Positions 10,573-22,137 of a stretch of 64,000 nucleotides of DNA are shown here, piece by piece. Under the pieces are notes generated by a model, which searched no databases, had not been told where the DNA came from, and saw only the letters and a list, made by a program, of their open reading frames with translations. This DNA comes from Platanthera guangdongensis (taxonomy: Eukaryota; Streptophyta; Magnoliopsida; Asparagales; Orchidaceae), in the NCBI GenBank assembly GCA_039583875.1, contig CM077150.1, forward strand, positions 186,562,375 through 186,626,374, read 5' to 3'. Each line of letters begins with the position of its first letter. Position 1 is the first letter of the stretch. The translations under genes were made by a program, and so were the position numbers.

Positions 10573-12672
10573 TGTTGAAACCGAAAATCGGTCTCCTGTG
10601 GAGTTCGACCCTTGGGGAAGGGGTGACCGCGCACCTACTACCCTCGCTCGAACGATCTAGGCACAAGACTAGGAACACAAGGGACAGACCCAAGGTCTCA
10701 GCATGGAGGACCCGCCGTATACCCGGAAGACTAACAAACTCTTCCCCTCCCAAGGCAAGGGCTGAGTTAAGGCACCTTCGGAGGGCTCTCTTGGCCGCCG
10801 AAACATATAAGGAGGATCTCAAGATTCACTCCCTAACTAGAGGTGCCACCTCGTGTCTATGTAAAATGTTCCCCGCCCGCCTTACTATTGGCGCAAAATC
10901 GCCCAGCAGCCCTACTCTACGCAGCCCCAATTGGGCCACTAACGGCGGAACTCCGCTATTCTGAAATGATGACAACATGCCATCAGGGGCTTCCCGACAT
11001 CTATTCCTCGGGGCCCACACGGGGGGAGCGGTTCACGAACACGCCACTCGCCCAAGACAGGAGTAAACTACATATTCACAGTGCATCACAGATATGAAAA
11101 AAATATTTCAGGAATATGAATTCCATACTCAGCACTCAGGCCGGCAATATAAACAAAAAGGCCTTCGAGGGCCGGCACAAGCTTGGGCTTAAGCCCGCTG
11201 CTCCCCGCCTGGTACTGCAACACCTGTACGCCAACGTCTCGACGAGCGGCGGCCAACTAGTCATCGATCGGCTAACATAAGCGGGCTAAACATATTGTGC
11301 ACACCCCATTTTTTGGGGCTTGTGGCGCGCATTCCCTGCAAGCGGCTAATAAACAACTTCCTCGGAGTCTTCTTCGGGAACCCCAGAACATCACCAATCC
11401 GGCTCACACGTCTGGATGGGCTTCACACAGCATGCTTAAACCCATACTCACGCTTCCGGGTACTAATGCAATTAACTGCGGGGACGCACACGTCAATCCG
11501 TCGAAAAGCTCCCTTCCCCCCACCCGTTGGTGGAGAGGGGCTTCTTTGTAAATATGTAAACTGAGGGCTTCACCTGCCCAAGTAGAAACATCGTTACCCT
11601 TGTCGCGTGCTTTACGGCGGGGCCGGGAGAGGAGCTCTGGGTCGATCCTACTGCATGCGGCCGCGTTGGTGGTCGATCTCCACTCTAAGTCGAGCCTTGC
11701 TCCAGGCCGAGCCTTGCTCTAGGCCGAGCCTTGCTTCAGGCCAAGCCTTGCTCCAGGCCGAGCTTGCTGCTGGTGGTGAAAGGCTAGGGCTTAGTTCCAG
11801 GCCGAACCCCACTCCAAGCTGAACCCTGCTCCAGGCCGAGAGAAAGGGAGGGGGCCGGGGTGTGCTGTTCCAGGCTGGGAGAAATAGAATGGGGTCGGGT
11901 TGCTCCAGGCAGCCGGGAGAGAGGGAGAGGGGCGGGTTGCTCCAGGAGGCCGGGAGAGATGGAGAGGGGCGGTCGTGCCCTGCTTTGCCGATGGCCGGAG
12001 AGAGAGAGAGGGGGAGGGCGGCCCTTTGCTGTTCCAGGCCGAAAGTGAGAGAGTGAGGCAGGGGTCGGGTTGCCACTACAGGCGGCGGCGGCGAGAGAGA
12101 GGAGGTGGGGGGGGGCAGCGTCGGGCTGCTCCTACTGTAGGCCGACGGGAGAGAGAAAGAGGGGGCCGGCTGTGCTGCTCCTGTTGTCCAACGAGAGAGA
12201 GGAAGGGGGCGGCAACTGCGCTGCTCCGGTTGGCCGGCGGGAGAGAGGAAGGGGGCGGCGGCTGCGCTGCTCCTGGCCGAGCCCTAGCGGGGAGAGAAGA
12301 AAAACCCCGATGCCTCTCCTTTTTTCTCCTTTCTTCTGCTGTACCCCGAGCCCCACTTTTTTTGTATTTTTCCTTTTTTTATGTCCCCTTTTTTATTTCT
12401 CCTGCTGTACCCACTTACCCGCCTGCCTTTGCTGTACCCTCCCTCCCTCTCTTTTTACATCTATATATTATAAATATAATATATTATCTATATTATCATA
12501 TGATATCTATAATATATATATATAAATTCTAAACCTATACGCATAAGACCTCCGCACGCACGCACGAGGGCTCGCACGTCCTTGAACGGGATGGCACCAA
12601 AATGTCGCGCATACCACGCCCCTAGGCTGATATTTGGGGAGGGTCCCACTCACCCGGCTACGAGGTTGTACA
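10573..12672 (-). repeat. Element G LTR (right copy; 5' LTR if minus-oriented)
   Basis: This 2100-bp repeat starts TGTTGAAACC and ends TTGTACA, matching the left copy along its length with scattered substitutions. It lacks the long AT tract. It is followed by TGTAG (TSD) and then by the resumed gag frame of element A. Confidence 0.85.
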
Positions 12673-13255
12673 TGTAGAGTGAAATATTTCTTTGGAGGAT
12701 TAAGAAGCGATGTCCAGCAGTTGGCATGCGCTTACCAAGCTAAAAGTTATGCTGAAGCAGTGGGAGCCTCTTTAAAAGTGGAGGCGATTGAAAAACACCA
12801 AGAACCGCGGTGCTGCGGCAAGGAAGGAGAAAAGAAAAGGCATTGAGGATGGTAGCTCCAGGGCATCTGGCCCTTCTTCGAAGAAAAAAAGTAAGGAAAT
12901 GTGTAGCTTCTGTGGTCATACTGGCCACCCCTACGAAAGGTGTTTCAAGAGGACTGCCACTTTGAAGCAGCAGCAGGTGCATGCCATCTAAGGTGCACCT
13001 AAGGGAGAGCTTGTGTGCTCGTTCTGTGCATGGAAGGGTCATGATGTGACTCGCTGCTGGATGAAAGTAAGGGTTTGCTTCCAGTGTGGGCAGAAGGGAC
13101 ACCAGAAGTCTTCGTGCCCCTAGGCTCAGTCCCCACTACAGCCTGCTCCACTTCGAGCTCTGCCACCGCCACCAAACCTGGATAAAGGAAAAGGAAAGCT
13201 GAACGTGATGACCAGAGAGGAAGCCCAAATCTCTATGCAAGTGATATCAGGTTAG
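12673..13255 (+). pseudogene. Element A gag, C-terminal part with three CCHC zinc knuckles
   Basis: After the TSD the capsid frame continues (VQQLACAYQAKSYAEAVGASL) to about 12790, where a frameshift moves coding to the next frame. A basic Ser/Lys-rich linker follows, then three CX2CX4HX4C knuckles: CSFCGHTGHPYERC (near 12904-12945), CSFCAWKGHDVTRC (near 13017-13058) and CFQCGQKGHQKSSC (near 13079-13120). In-frame stops lie at 12989-12991, 13122-13124 and 13253-13255. Zinc knuckles bind the packaged RNA. The gene is dead through G's insertion, one frameshift and three stops. Confidence 0.85.
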
Positions 13256-16200
13256 CCTCAGTTTAATTTATCCTTGTTAGTTATCATTGTTGCCCTAGTT
13301 ATCGTTCGTTTAGTTATGTGTGTTACGATTTTAGGGGAGTTTAAGGTGCGGAATAGGTGGGCTCGCGTTCTTTTCGATTCGGGTGCCACCCATTCCTTTG
13401 TGCCCCGGAGATTTGTTGATAAACATCGCCTGAGTGTGGACCATTTGAGAGGCTCCTTCAATGTCAAGCTCCCTTCCAGGGATTCTGTGATATCTAACCA
13501 AGGGGTTTTGAGATGCCCTATTTATCTTGGCAATTTTCTGGCCTTTGCGGATCTGATGATTTTAGATCTGTTTGATTTTGACGTGATTCTGGGCATGGAC
13601 TGGCTGTCTAAGTATGATGCAGTCATCCAGTGCAAGGCTAAGCGATTGGATTTCAGGATGGACGATGGACAACCTATGAGCATCTATGGATTTCAGGACA
13701 AAGTTTCCCCTGTCATTTCTGCGGTACGTGCTTATCGTGCTATAGAGTCTGGTTGCGAGGCATTTTTGGTTTCTATTTCTGCTCTGGAGACAGCTTTTGT
13801 TACACCACGTCTTGAGGATGTCTAGGTGGTGCGAGAGTTTCCAGATGTCTTTCCTGATAGTCTTCCAGGACTTCCTCCGAAAAGGGAGATAGAGTTTATG
13901 ATAGACCTCGAGCCAGGTACTCGTTCTATTGCTAAAGCACCGTACCGTATGGCTCCGCGTGAGTTGGACGAGTTGCGTACTCAGCTCGATGAGTTGTTGA
14001 GGTGTGGTTTTATTAGACCAAGTACTTCTCCATGAGGTGCTCCTGTTTTGTTTGTCAAGAAGAAAGACAGATCGATGAGACTTTGCATCGATTATAGGGA
14101 ATTGAACAAGGTAACCATTAAGAATATATATCCACTGCCAAGGATTGATGATTTGTTCGACCAATTGCGTGGTAGCTCGATATTTTCAAAGATCGATCTT
14201 CGTTCAGGCTACCACCAGTTGAGGATTCGTGAGGCAGATATTCCCCGAACCGCTTTCCATTCACGACATGGACATTATGAGTTTATGGTGATGTCTTTTG
14301 GTTTAACCAATGCACCCTCTGCTTTCATGGATTTGATGAATCAGCTGTTTAAGGATTTCTTGGACCGATTTGTTATTGTATTCATAGATGATGTCTTGGT
14401 GCATTCCCGCAATATTGAGGAACATACTCAGCATTTGCGTCTGGTTTTGTCGACCCTGAGGGAGCATAAGTTATATGCGAAATTGAGCAAGTGTGAGTTC
14501 TGGCTACCTCAGGTGTCGTTTCTGGGTCATGTTGTAAGCAAGGATGGTATTTTTGTAGACCCGACCAAGATTTCTGCTGTGATGGAATGGGAGAGACCTT
14601 CTACACCCAAGGAGATTAGGAGTTTCTTAGGCCTGGCTGGCTATTATAGAAGATTCGTGGAGGGGTTTTTGGTGTTGTCTGCTCCTCTAACTAGACTTAC
14701 TCAGAAGAATACTACTTTCATTTGGAGTGATAAGTGTGAAGAGGCTTTCCAAGGGCTGAAGAAGAGATTATGTACTGCTCCGATTTTAACCTTACCTACT
14801 GAAGGAGTTGAGTATGCTGTGTATGTTGATGCATCACACATCGGACTTGGTTTTGTTTTAATGTAAGATGGTAAGGTGATCGCGTATGGATTGAGGCAAC
14901 TAAAGATACACGAGAGAAACTATCCTACGCATGATTTGGAGTTTGCTGCTGTAATTTATGCGCTGAAGCTTTGGAGACACTTATTATATGCCGCGTTGTG
15001 TAAGATCTATACAGACCATAAGAGTTTGAAGTACGTCTTCACTCAGAAAGAACTAAATCTGCGCCAGCGTCAGTGGTTAGAATATGTGGCGGATTATGAA
15101 GTGGAAATTCTTTATCATCCAGGAAAGGCTAATGTAGTAGCCGATGCTTTGAGTAGAAAGACCGCTAAGATTTTTAATCTATCGGTACAGTCCTTGGTAG
15201 AAAAATTTTTGTTGATGGATATTGAGGTTGGGAGTAGTACTGTGCCTGATAGTCTAGAAGCAGAGGAACCCTCTTGGATTTCCCTTACTCGAGCACATCA
15301 GAAGGATGATCCTGATTTGTCGCACCTCAGGAATAGAACCGTGAAGGGAGAGCTACCTGATTTCTCTGTGGATGAGTTAGACACCTTGAAGTATCGGGGT
15401 AGATTTTGTGTCCCCGCCTTTGGCGATATTCGGGCTAAGATCTGTGTTGAAGCTCATGGTTCCAGTGTAGCCTACCATCCTGGTTCCACTAAGATGTATA
15501 AAGATCTAAAGCAAATTGTTTGGTGGTCAGGGATGAAGAATGACATCGCAAAGTTTGTATCGGAATGTTATACATGTCAGCGTGTTAAGGCTGATCACAG
15601 AAGGCCTGGTGGTAAATTGACACCGCTTGATATTCCAAGTTGGAAATGGGAGAGTATTTCAATGGATTTCATCACCGGTCTGCCAAACTCTCCCCGTGGG
15701 TACGACTCTGTTTGGGTGATAGTCGACAGACTAACAAAGTGTGCTCACTTTATTCCATTTAAGATTGAGTACTCGATGAAGAAGATAGCTGTGTTATATC
15801 TTGAAGAGGTCATCAGGTTACATGGTGTGCCTGTTAGCATCATATCAGATCGGGACTCTAGATTTACGTCTCGCTTTTGGAAGAGTTTACATGAGGGGTT
15901 GGGTACCTATTTAAGGTATTCCACTGACTATCATCTGCAGACTAATGGTCAGACGGAAAGGGTAAATCAGATCGTAGAGGATATGATCAGGTGTTATATT
16001 TTGGATCATGGTGGTGCTTGGGATGAGCGTCTCAGACTTATGGAGTTTGCATACAATAATAGTTATCAAGAGAGTCTGCAGATGGCTCTGTTTGAGGCCT
16101 TGTATGGGAGGCGTTGTAGAACTCCATTGTTTTGGGTTGAAGTTGGTGAGAGACCGTTGTTAGGTCCGGAAGCCCTTGAAGAGATGAATTGTGCCGTGAC

Positions 16201-16699
16201 TCACATTCGGGAAAAGCTTCATGTGGCTCAAGAGCGCTATGAGAGGTATGCTAATCTACGAAGGGTCGATCTGGAGTTTGCCGTTGGAGACTTGGTTTTT
16301 CTGAAAGTTTCCCCGATGTCTGGCATTAAAAGGTTTGGAAGGAACCATAAGTTAGACCCCCGGTATGTGGGACCTTTCCATATTCTTGAGCGCATCGGAG
16401 TGTCAGCTTATAGGCTGGAATTGCTTGCGACATTCCTTGGTGTCCATGATGTGTTACATGTGAGCCAGTTGCGGAAGTGTATTCGTAGTGATCATCAAGT
16501 CCTCGACTCGATACCCCAGATTCAGCCCAACCTTTCATATGTGGAAGAACCTATTCGTGTTCTGGATTCTCAAGAGCGTGTGTTGCGGAAAAAGACCATC
16601 CCTATGGTCAAAATTCTTTGGAGAAATCTAGACGTCGAGAGCGCGGCGTGGGAATTGGAATCGGCGACGAGGGAATCTCATCCGCACCTCTTCTCTTAG
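13256..16699 (+). pseudogene. Element A pol: protease, RT, RNase H, integrase, chromodomain (three stops)
   Basis: One frame carries the whole polyprotein. Protease: LFDSGATHSF (near 13371). [21 protein letters not shown], and FIDDVLVHS with the catalytic DD (near 14380-14410). RNase H: VYVDAS, and TDHKSLKYV (near 15014). Integrase: HHCC zinc finger ending CYTCQRVK (near 15568), first Asp in SMDFITG, second in ISDRDSRF, Glu in GQTERVNQ. The C-terminal [16 protein letters not shown] region is the Tekay/Del chromodomain-like tail thought to guide insertion to heterochromatin. The frame is interrupted only by TAG 13823-13825, TGA 14033-14035 and TAA 14864-14866, with no frameshift. Each stop is a single C:G-to-T:A transition from a sense codon. 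Confidence 0.9.
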
Positions 16700-16795
16700 T
16701 TTCGGGTATGTTGCCATGTTTTCAGTTATGCATGATTTTATCGATTTTGGTTTGGTTTTGGAGTTGTGATAAGTTTCGGGACGAAACTTCTTTTT

Positions 16796-16803
16796 AGGGG
16801 GAG
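16796..16803 (+). other. Element A polypurine tract
   Basis: AGGGGGAG follows the chromovirus hallmark GGGACGAAACTTCTTTTT and precedes the LTR start TGTAATGCCCCC at 16808. Confidence 0.8.
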
Positions 16804-17260
16804 TGACTGTAATGCCCCCGATTTTTTCGATGATTTTATTTGTTTGGGCAACGTTAGATTTATGACTTCGTAGCGTTACTTTTAACGTCGAGTGTTGGAT
16901 TTGAGTAGTTTTGGACGTGCTCGTCCAGTTTCGTCGCAACCCGAGCATTTTTGGAGTCTCGGCGCGCGATCGAAGTTTTGGGTTTTGTTTATGTTTGTCT
17001 TAAGCTTTCAAAAAAAAATTTATATCTCGAGAATGGCTCGTCGCATTCTAGTTTTGACTTCGCCGTTGTGTTCGTAGCGTCAGTGTTTGCTTACGGTGCG
17101 AGTTATGTTTAATTAGGCGCATTGAGCCTCTGTTTGGATCTCATATTTCCATGTTCAACTATCTGAACATGACAATTTCTATATTTATGCCTTGAGCTTG
17201 TTTTGATTCTCGGGAAGCCCTCCTGAAGGTGTGGGTTTTCGTCGAACCCAACCTTAATTT

Positions 17261-17725
17261 GTTTCTTTTTCTGGCGCTGTTCGGAGTTCGACGATCGTCA
17301 AGCGGAGCTCGACGATTGTGTTTCTTTTTCTGGCGCTGTACGGAGTTCGACAATCGTCGAGCAGATCGTGCTCGACGATTGTGTTTCTTTTTCTAGCGCT
17401 GTTCGGAGTTTGACGATCGTCGAGCAGAGCTCGACGACTGTGTTTCTTTTTCTGGCGCTGTTCTAAGTTCAACGATCGTCGAGCGGAGCTCGACGATTGT
17501 GTTTCTTTTTCTGGCGCTGTTCGGAGTTCGACGATCGTCGAGCGGAGCTCGACGATTATGTTTCTTTTTCTTGGTGCTGTTCGGAGTTCGACGATCGTCG
17601 AGCGGAGCTCGACGATTGTGTTTCTTTTCTTGGCGCTGTTTGGAGGTCGACGATTGATGATTGTAGTTTTTTTCTGGGTGCTGTTTGGAGCATGACGATC
17701 GGAGCTCGACGATTGTCGTGCTGAG
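17261..17725. repeat. 59-bp minisatellite with embedded palindrome in element A LTR
   Basis: Units begin GTTTCTTTTTCTGGCGCTGT at 17261, 17320, 17383, 17442, 17501, 17560 and 17620, then degenerate to about 17725. Most are 59 bp and one is 63 bp. Each unit carries a form of the perfect 14-bp palindrome TCGACGATCGTCGA followed by GAGCTCGACGA. Long minus-strand open frames here come from the repeat and have no domain. Confidence 0.9.
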
Positions 17726-17911
17726 CTCGATGAAGCGTCGAACGAAGCTTGCTGTAGCTCTAGCGATCTTCGAATCGAGTTCGATGATCCGGCCTGCGTT
17801 CTGCGTTCGATGATTTTTCGAACAGATTTTGTCGAGTGGAGTTTTTTCCTTTTGTTCGATGAACGTCGAGCTGAGCTCGACCAAGAATCGAACGGAGTTG
17901 TCTTCCTTGCT

Positions 17912-18110
17912 GCACTCGAGTAATTTTTCCTCCCTTGTACTCGAGTAGTTCCCCCTTGCTGCACTCGAGTAATTTTTTTCCTCCCTTGTACTCGAGTAGT
18001 TCCCCCTTGCTGTACTCGAGTAAGTGCCCTTATACTCGAGTAGTTCCCCCTTGCTGTACTCGAGTAAGTGCCTTTGTACTTGATTTATCCCCATGCAGTA
18101 TGCGAGTATG
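17912..18110. repeat. ACTCGAGT palindromic repeat cluster in element A LTR
   Basis: At least six copies of the palindrome ACTCGAGT, several extended to TACTCGAGTA, are spaced by alternating CCCCCTTGCTG-type and CTCCCTTG-type linkers. The units decay to the right. Confidence 0.85.
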
Positions 18111-19100
18111 TGCCTTAGTGCTCGGGTAATCCTCGTGCAGTACTCGTGTAATTCCCTTAGTACTCTAGTCATCCTTTCCTTCTATCTCGGGAAAACCGGT
18201 TCAGCTGAACCCGATTTATTTGTTTGTTCTTCCTGTTATCACCTTTAGTACAAATACCTTATTCATCTTCTCTGACTTTTTTTCCTCCCGAACCAGAGCG
18301 GCGTGAGCGAGAAAGAGGTTGTCCGTCCTTATTTCTTCCGGTGGCCATTGACGGTGCTCCGGTGCTCGAATTCGCAAACCGATTGTAGATCCAGTAAGCC
18401 CTCGCCGAGAGCTACGCCATCGTGGTAATTTCTTCCCCGTTTCTTGAGATTTCTCGTTAGGGTTTTTTGGCCCTAACCCCCTTTTCGACCATTTTTGTGT
18501 AGATTTCAACTCCTCCCGCAGCCTTTTGCCCCGATCTACGACGTGGAGCGATTCAGAGGACTTTTCCAGTAAAATCAAGGCAAGTGGTGGTTTCCCCTCA
18601 TTTCTCTTTGTCCGATCTGATGGTAATGACTATACTTTCATGTTCTTTAAATTTTCTGCGTTTATTCTTCCAAATCATTGTTATGATTAATCGTTTCAAC
18701 GATCCTTTGTTATTGTAAGGTTTTGTCTTGGAAAGCCCGATCTTGTCTGGTTTTGGTTAATTGTTCCTGGTGTGTCTTAATGATTTCTATGTATGTCGTA
18801 GCTTTCGCTATTAAACACGTTAGAATTTATCTAGGACTGTAAGTTGCTCCTAGAGGTTGATCAACCGCGTCTTGAGTTCGGTAATGTCAAGTAGAATCTA
18901 TCGAGCCAAAATCTCGAGATATTTGTGTTGTGGTTTCTTTGGGTTTCTTGAATGCGGGAGTTAGTGGACGATTCCACCTCCGCAGTGTTTGTTACCTTCA
19001 TTAGTGCCCTGTTGAAGTCTACCTGGTTTTTTGATGTCTTTAGTGTATGGTGGAGCGTATGAGACTCCCTCGCAGTTAGATGGATTATATATCCGTTTTG

Positions 19101-19192
19101 TTTTTGGGTAGTGTGTCCAAGAGTGACCACCTCGCCCGTGTTTTTGGGTGGTGTGTCCAAGAGTGACCACTTTGCCCGTGTTTTTGGGTAGA
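19101..19192. repeat. 40-bp tandem repeat, about 2.3 units, in element A LTR
   Basis: The unit begins TTTTTGGGTAGTGTGTCCAA and ends CGCCCGTG. Copies start at 19101, 19141 and (partial) 19181. Confidence 0.85.
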
Positions 19193-20175
19193 GTCGATCA
19201 CAGGTGCCTAATAAAGATTTTGTATTTTCTTTCTGGTGAAATATTCATGTAGTCAACTTATAGCCTTGTGCGTCTGTTGTACCCTTGTGGAACATGACAA
19301 ATCACGTAGGAGTTCTTTTCCTATTGATGCCCTGTTTTCTTTTGTACTTTACTTCAGTTCTTTTGGTCTTGGGTTGGTACCCCTGTTGATATTTGTTTAT
19401 TTTGGCTTATTATTTTTCCTGCCACCATTTGTACCTTCTTGCTGAGGTGTTCTGTCTTTGGAATGCCTCAGGTTCAGAGCAGTAGCAGTTAGCAGTGCTG
19501 GTTTTGGAGTTTTCTGGGCAGCAGTGTTGGCCGTGGTTGTTGCCTCGTCTTAGCGAGGTAGTTTGTTGTTTGTTTAGTTTTACTAGTTCAGACATACTTT
19601 TGTTCGTGGGTTCGTGTCAGTTTGTTGGAGCCCACTGAATTGTTAGTTGTTTGATACTTGCTAGCTGCTCATTTCTTTAAATGTGGATGTGGATTTCTTG
19701 TTCTCTGGGAGGATTTATGCTGGGAATGCATGTTAGGTATTTTCAACTATAAAATCTACTACCATTACTTCATGCATTGCATACTTTGAAACTTTAACTC
19801 ATTATTTTTAGCGACCGTAAAAGCTATCTTTCCTACTATAATAAATTTAGAGTCTTGCATAGCATGAGTTGTCCTTTGGGGACGTTTTGTTTTTTACTCA
19901 TGTAGGACATTTTGAGTTAATCTAAACAAGTATTTTTACGCAGCGTATAATTATATTTTGATTCGTGGACTAGATGAGCCACGAAACCGAGGGATACAAC
20001 TAACTATTGCACTTAACTAATTTTTTTCCTTAAATTTACCCAAAGAATCCTTCTTCATGATTAGTTTGGTGTCTGCCTGAGCGTCCGCAGTTATCCCCTG
20101 CTGACGTGGCATCATGACGCGCATTTTCCCTTACTCTAATAAGCTTTTTATGCGGTGAAAATGCGGGTTGTGACA

Positions 20176-20917
20176 AGTTTGCGGGAGGTTAGTACCTCTG
20201 AGTGGTATGGGCGGAATATTGCCAGCATGCGTGTTGGTGGACTAGGACCGGCCAACCAATATGTTAAAAACCTCTGCTCGGTGGTGGCGCCAAGGAGTCC
20301 GGCCCACCGTAATATGCCCTGAGTGCACGGAGCGTCTGGCAGAGGCCGACGTTTGTGATACTGTTGTGATACTTGTTGTGATAGCTAGACGTTGTGGCAA
20401 TGCATACAGGGAACGAACCACTGCACCGGGTAAGGGGTAGGGTCATTATAATTGGTCAGCTAATGCTGACCGTTGCTTTGTTTACCGCTCTTGGGGGGAA
20501 TGTCTAATTGCAGGTGCTGACGGGTTGAATTGTATTGAGCGGAATGAAGCCCTTGCTGCTTAAAGGCCCTTGAAGGTCATGCAAAGAATTCTTGGATTTC
20601 ATGTGTGGCCGGCCTGCGTGCCGATGTATGAAGCTGTATATTTATAAAAAGTAATTTGTAAGGCCTTAAGGCCATGAGCGTGTGTATTTGTATACATTCC
20701 TGGTAATATATAAATGTATGGTTTATATGTTTAGTGGACATTCACTGTGATGGGTTCTTACAACTTAAAAGGCTTTTGCTAGAATGCTCTGAGTTAGGAT
20801 ACACGTAGAATGTGATTTTGATATTCATTCGTAATTCCGCCATTTGTTTATGCAATATGGTGTGGGGCCCCGGCCGGACCCATCTTTATATTACATATGA
20901 CGAATGGAGGCGTTACA
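20176..20917 (+). repeat. Element B 5' LTR, right part
   Basis: It is homologous to 23926-24668 with scattered substitutions; both copies share GGACTAGGACCGGCCAACCA and end GGCGTTACA. It is cut on its left by element A. Confidence 0.88.
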
Positions 20918-20920
20918 AAG

Positions 20921-20936
20921 TTGTATCAGAGCTAGG
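20921..20936 (+). other. Element B primer-binding site (tRNA-iMet type)
   Basis: TTGTATCAGAGCTAGG begins 3 bp after the LTR end. It differs at the second base from the usual TGGTATCAGAGC that pairs with the 3' end of initiator tRNA-Met. Confidence 0.8.
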
Positions 20937-21066
20937 TTTGAGATTTTTGGGAGGGAGAACATAATTGAACTCATGAATGTCCACTAAGAATGTAATATAT
21001 GCACGTGAGGAGTGTGAGTGTGTAGTCACTGTATATGAATGTAACTGGTGTTTTGTACATTGATAG

Positions 21067-22137
21067 GTGACGAGGAGTGGTGCTGGGCAGTCTGAGCCCC
21101 AACGGTCTGATGAGAGTGCGGCACCAGCTGAGGCGCCTACACCTCCATCGGCGGAGACCATACATGTGGTTACTGAGACATTGCTCGCAGTATTGCATGC
21201 ATAACCTATTGGGAAGGCAAGTACTGCAGGGGTGCCAGTACGGCTTTGTGCAAGGCAAGTGCGTGTGGAGGTTGTGGTTGAGGAGCAAGCAGCTGATGAG
21301 CAACTGAAGCGGTTTATGGAGTTTCATCCACCTACGTTTGGCGGGACGGGTTCCCCAACACAGGCGGAAGATTGGCTTGCAAGAGTAAAGAGGATCCTGA
21401 CAGCAATCAGGACTGCGGAAGCGCAGAAAGTGACGTTAACCACTTTTCTACTGGAAGGAGATGCGAGACTTTGGTGGGATGAAGTGGAACTGCATCACTT
21501 GGCAGGTCGAGGTTTGGAAGAGATATCGATCGAAGAATTCTCACGATTATTTCTGGCCAAGTATTTGCCAACGTCGCAACAAATTGCTATGGAGAATGAG
21601 TTTCAACGTCTGGTGCAGGGTAAGAGTGATATTGATACTTACCTGCATGAGTTTACCAGGCTGGGGCGCTATGCGGGGTCTATGTTCGCGGAGGAGGCAC
21701 AGAATACGAATAGATTCTATGAGGGAATGCATGATGAGTTGAGGTTGGCACTCCCGAGTTCGGTGAACCAAGGCTTCCAAGCATTGGTAGATACAGCCCG
21801 TGCGCTGGAGAAAGATTTGAAACGGCTACAGGATAAGAAAAACTTGGCGGGGGACAAGCCGGAAGTTAAAGTCCCAGAGTTGGAAAAATCTGTGTTTAGG
21901 AGACGAGACAAGAAACGGTTCAGGCCTGCTGAACCAACTCCTTCGACTATTTCTTCGGGAGCAACCTATGGACAAGAACGTGTTGAAACATGTACATGTT
22001 TTAAATGTGGGAAGCAAGGACATTTAGCCAACAATTGTTGGAGTGTCTCTTCAAGTGGTGAGAAAAAGATAGGTGCGTCTTATGAAGAAAAGGGTAAAGC
22101 AGTGGCCCAGTCATCTGCATCCCGGACGCAACCTTGA
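21067..22137 (+). pseudogene. Element B gag (capsid plus one zinc knuckle)
   Basis: The frame shows a retrotransposon gag domain (FHPPTFGG, AEDWLARVKRIL, ARLWWDEV, EFSRLFLAKYLP, YLHEFTRLGRYAG) and one zinc knuckle, CFKCGKQGHLANNC (near 21995-22036). It ends at TGA 22135-22137. The N-terminal part (from GTGACGAGG at 21067) is separated by TAA 21202-21204, and no ATG opens the frame: TGA and TAG codons lie directly upstream of 21067. The capsid and knuckle region is otherwise uninterrupted for about 310 codons. It would package RNA but supplies no enzymes. The missing start and early stop suggest decay; a start supplied by splicing is possible but unsupported. Confidence 0.82.

Larger units (their letters stand above)
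6281..12672 (-). mobile_element. Element G: complete non-autonomous LTR retrotransposon (LARD-like)
   Basis: Two direct repeats (6281-8415 and 10573-12672) start TGTTGAAACC and end GGTTGTACA. They flank a 2157-bp internal region with no recognisable gag, protease, RT, RNase H or integrase. The flanks are GGTAG (6276-6280) and TGTAG (12673-12677), a 5-bp TSD with one substitution, and gag of element A continues in frame across it. I favour the minus orientation. On that strand the purine-rich GAAAAGAGCAGGGA (complement of 8419-8432) sits beside one LTR like a PPT. TTTTGGTGGGTGAGC (complement of 10558-10572) sits beside the other like a primer-binding site. Mobilisation would need proteins from another element. 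Confidence 0.82.
6172..20175 (+). mobile_element. Element A: Tekay/Del-type chromovirus (Ty3/gypsy), interrupted by element G
   Basis: The part in view runs from mid-gag to the end of the 3' LTR. The domain order is gag - three zinc knuckles - protease - reverse transcriptase - RNase H - integrase - chromodomain-like tail - PPT - LTR, which is the chromovirus order. The tail (residues [16 protein letters not shown]) is characteristic of Tekay/Del. Gag is split twice: the Athila-type element ends at 6171 and G occupies 6281-12672. The 5' LTR and gag start lie left of the window, beyond the Athila-type insertion. After 20175 the sequence is the LTR of element B, so A inserted into B. Confidence 0.85.
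16808..20175 (+). repeat. Element A 3' LTR (about 3.4 kb)
   Basis: It starts TGTAATGCCCC after the PPT and ends GGGTTGTGACA, the usual Tekay/Del termini (TGTAA...TGACA). At 3368 bp it is long but within the range known for this lineage. It holds three tandem-repeat blocks (listed separately) and an otherwise featureless 18200-20100. Immediately after it, AGTTTGCGGGAGG matches 23926 onward in element B's LTR, which fixes the right edge. Confidence 0.82.

Noticed and set aside
15000..16699. Host chromodomain or integrase-like gene
   Set aside because: It is in frame with RT and RNase H and followed by PPT and LTR, so it is pol of element A.
17254..18172. Long minus-strand frames (236 and 259 aa) in the element A LTR
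   Set aside because: They are low-complexity translations of the 59-bp minisatellite and CTCGAG repeats; no protein family is recognisable and they lie in an LTR.
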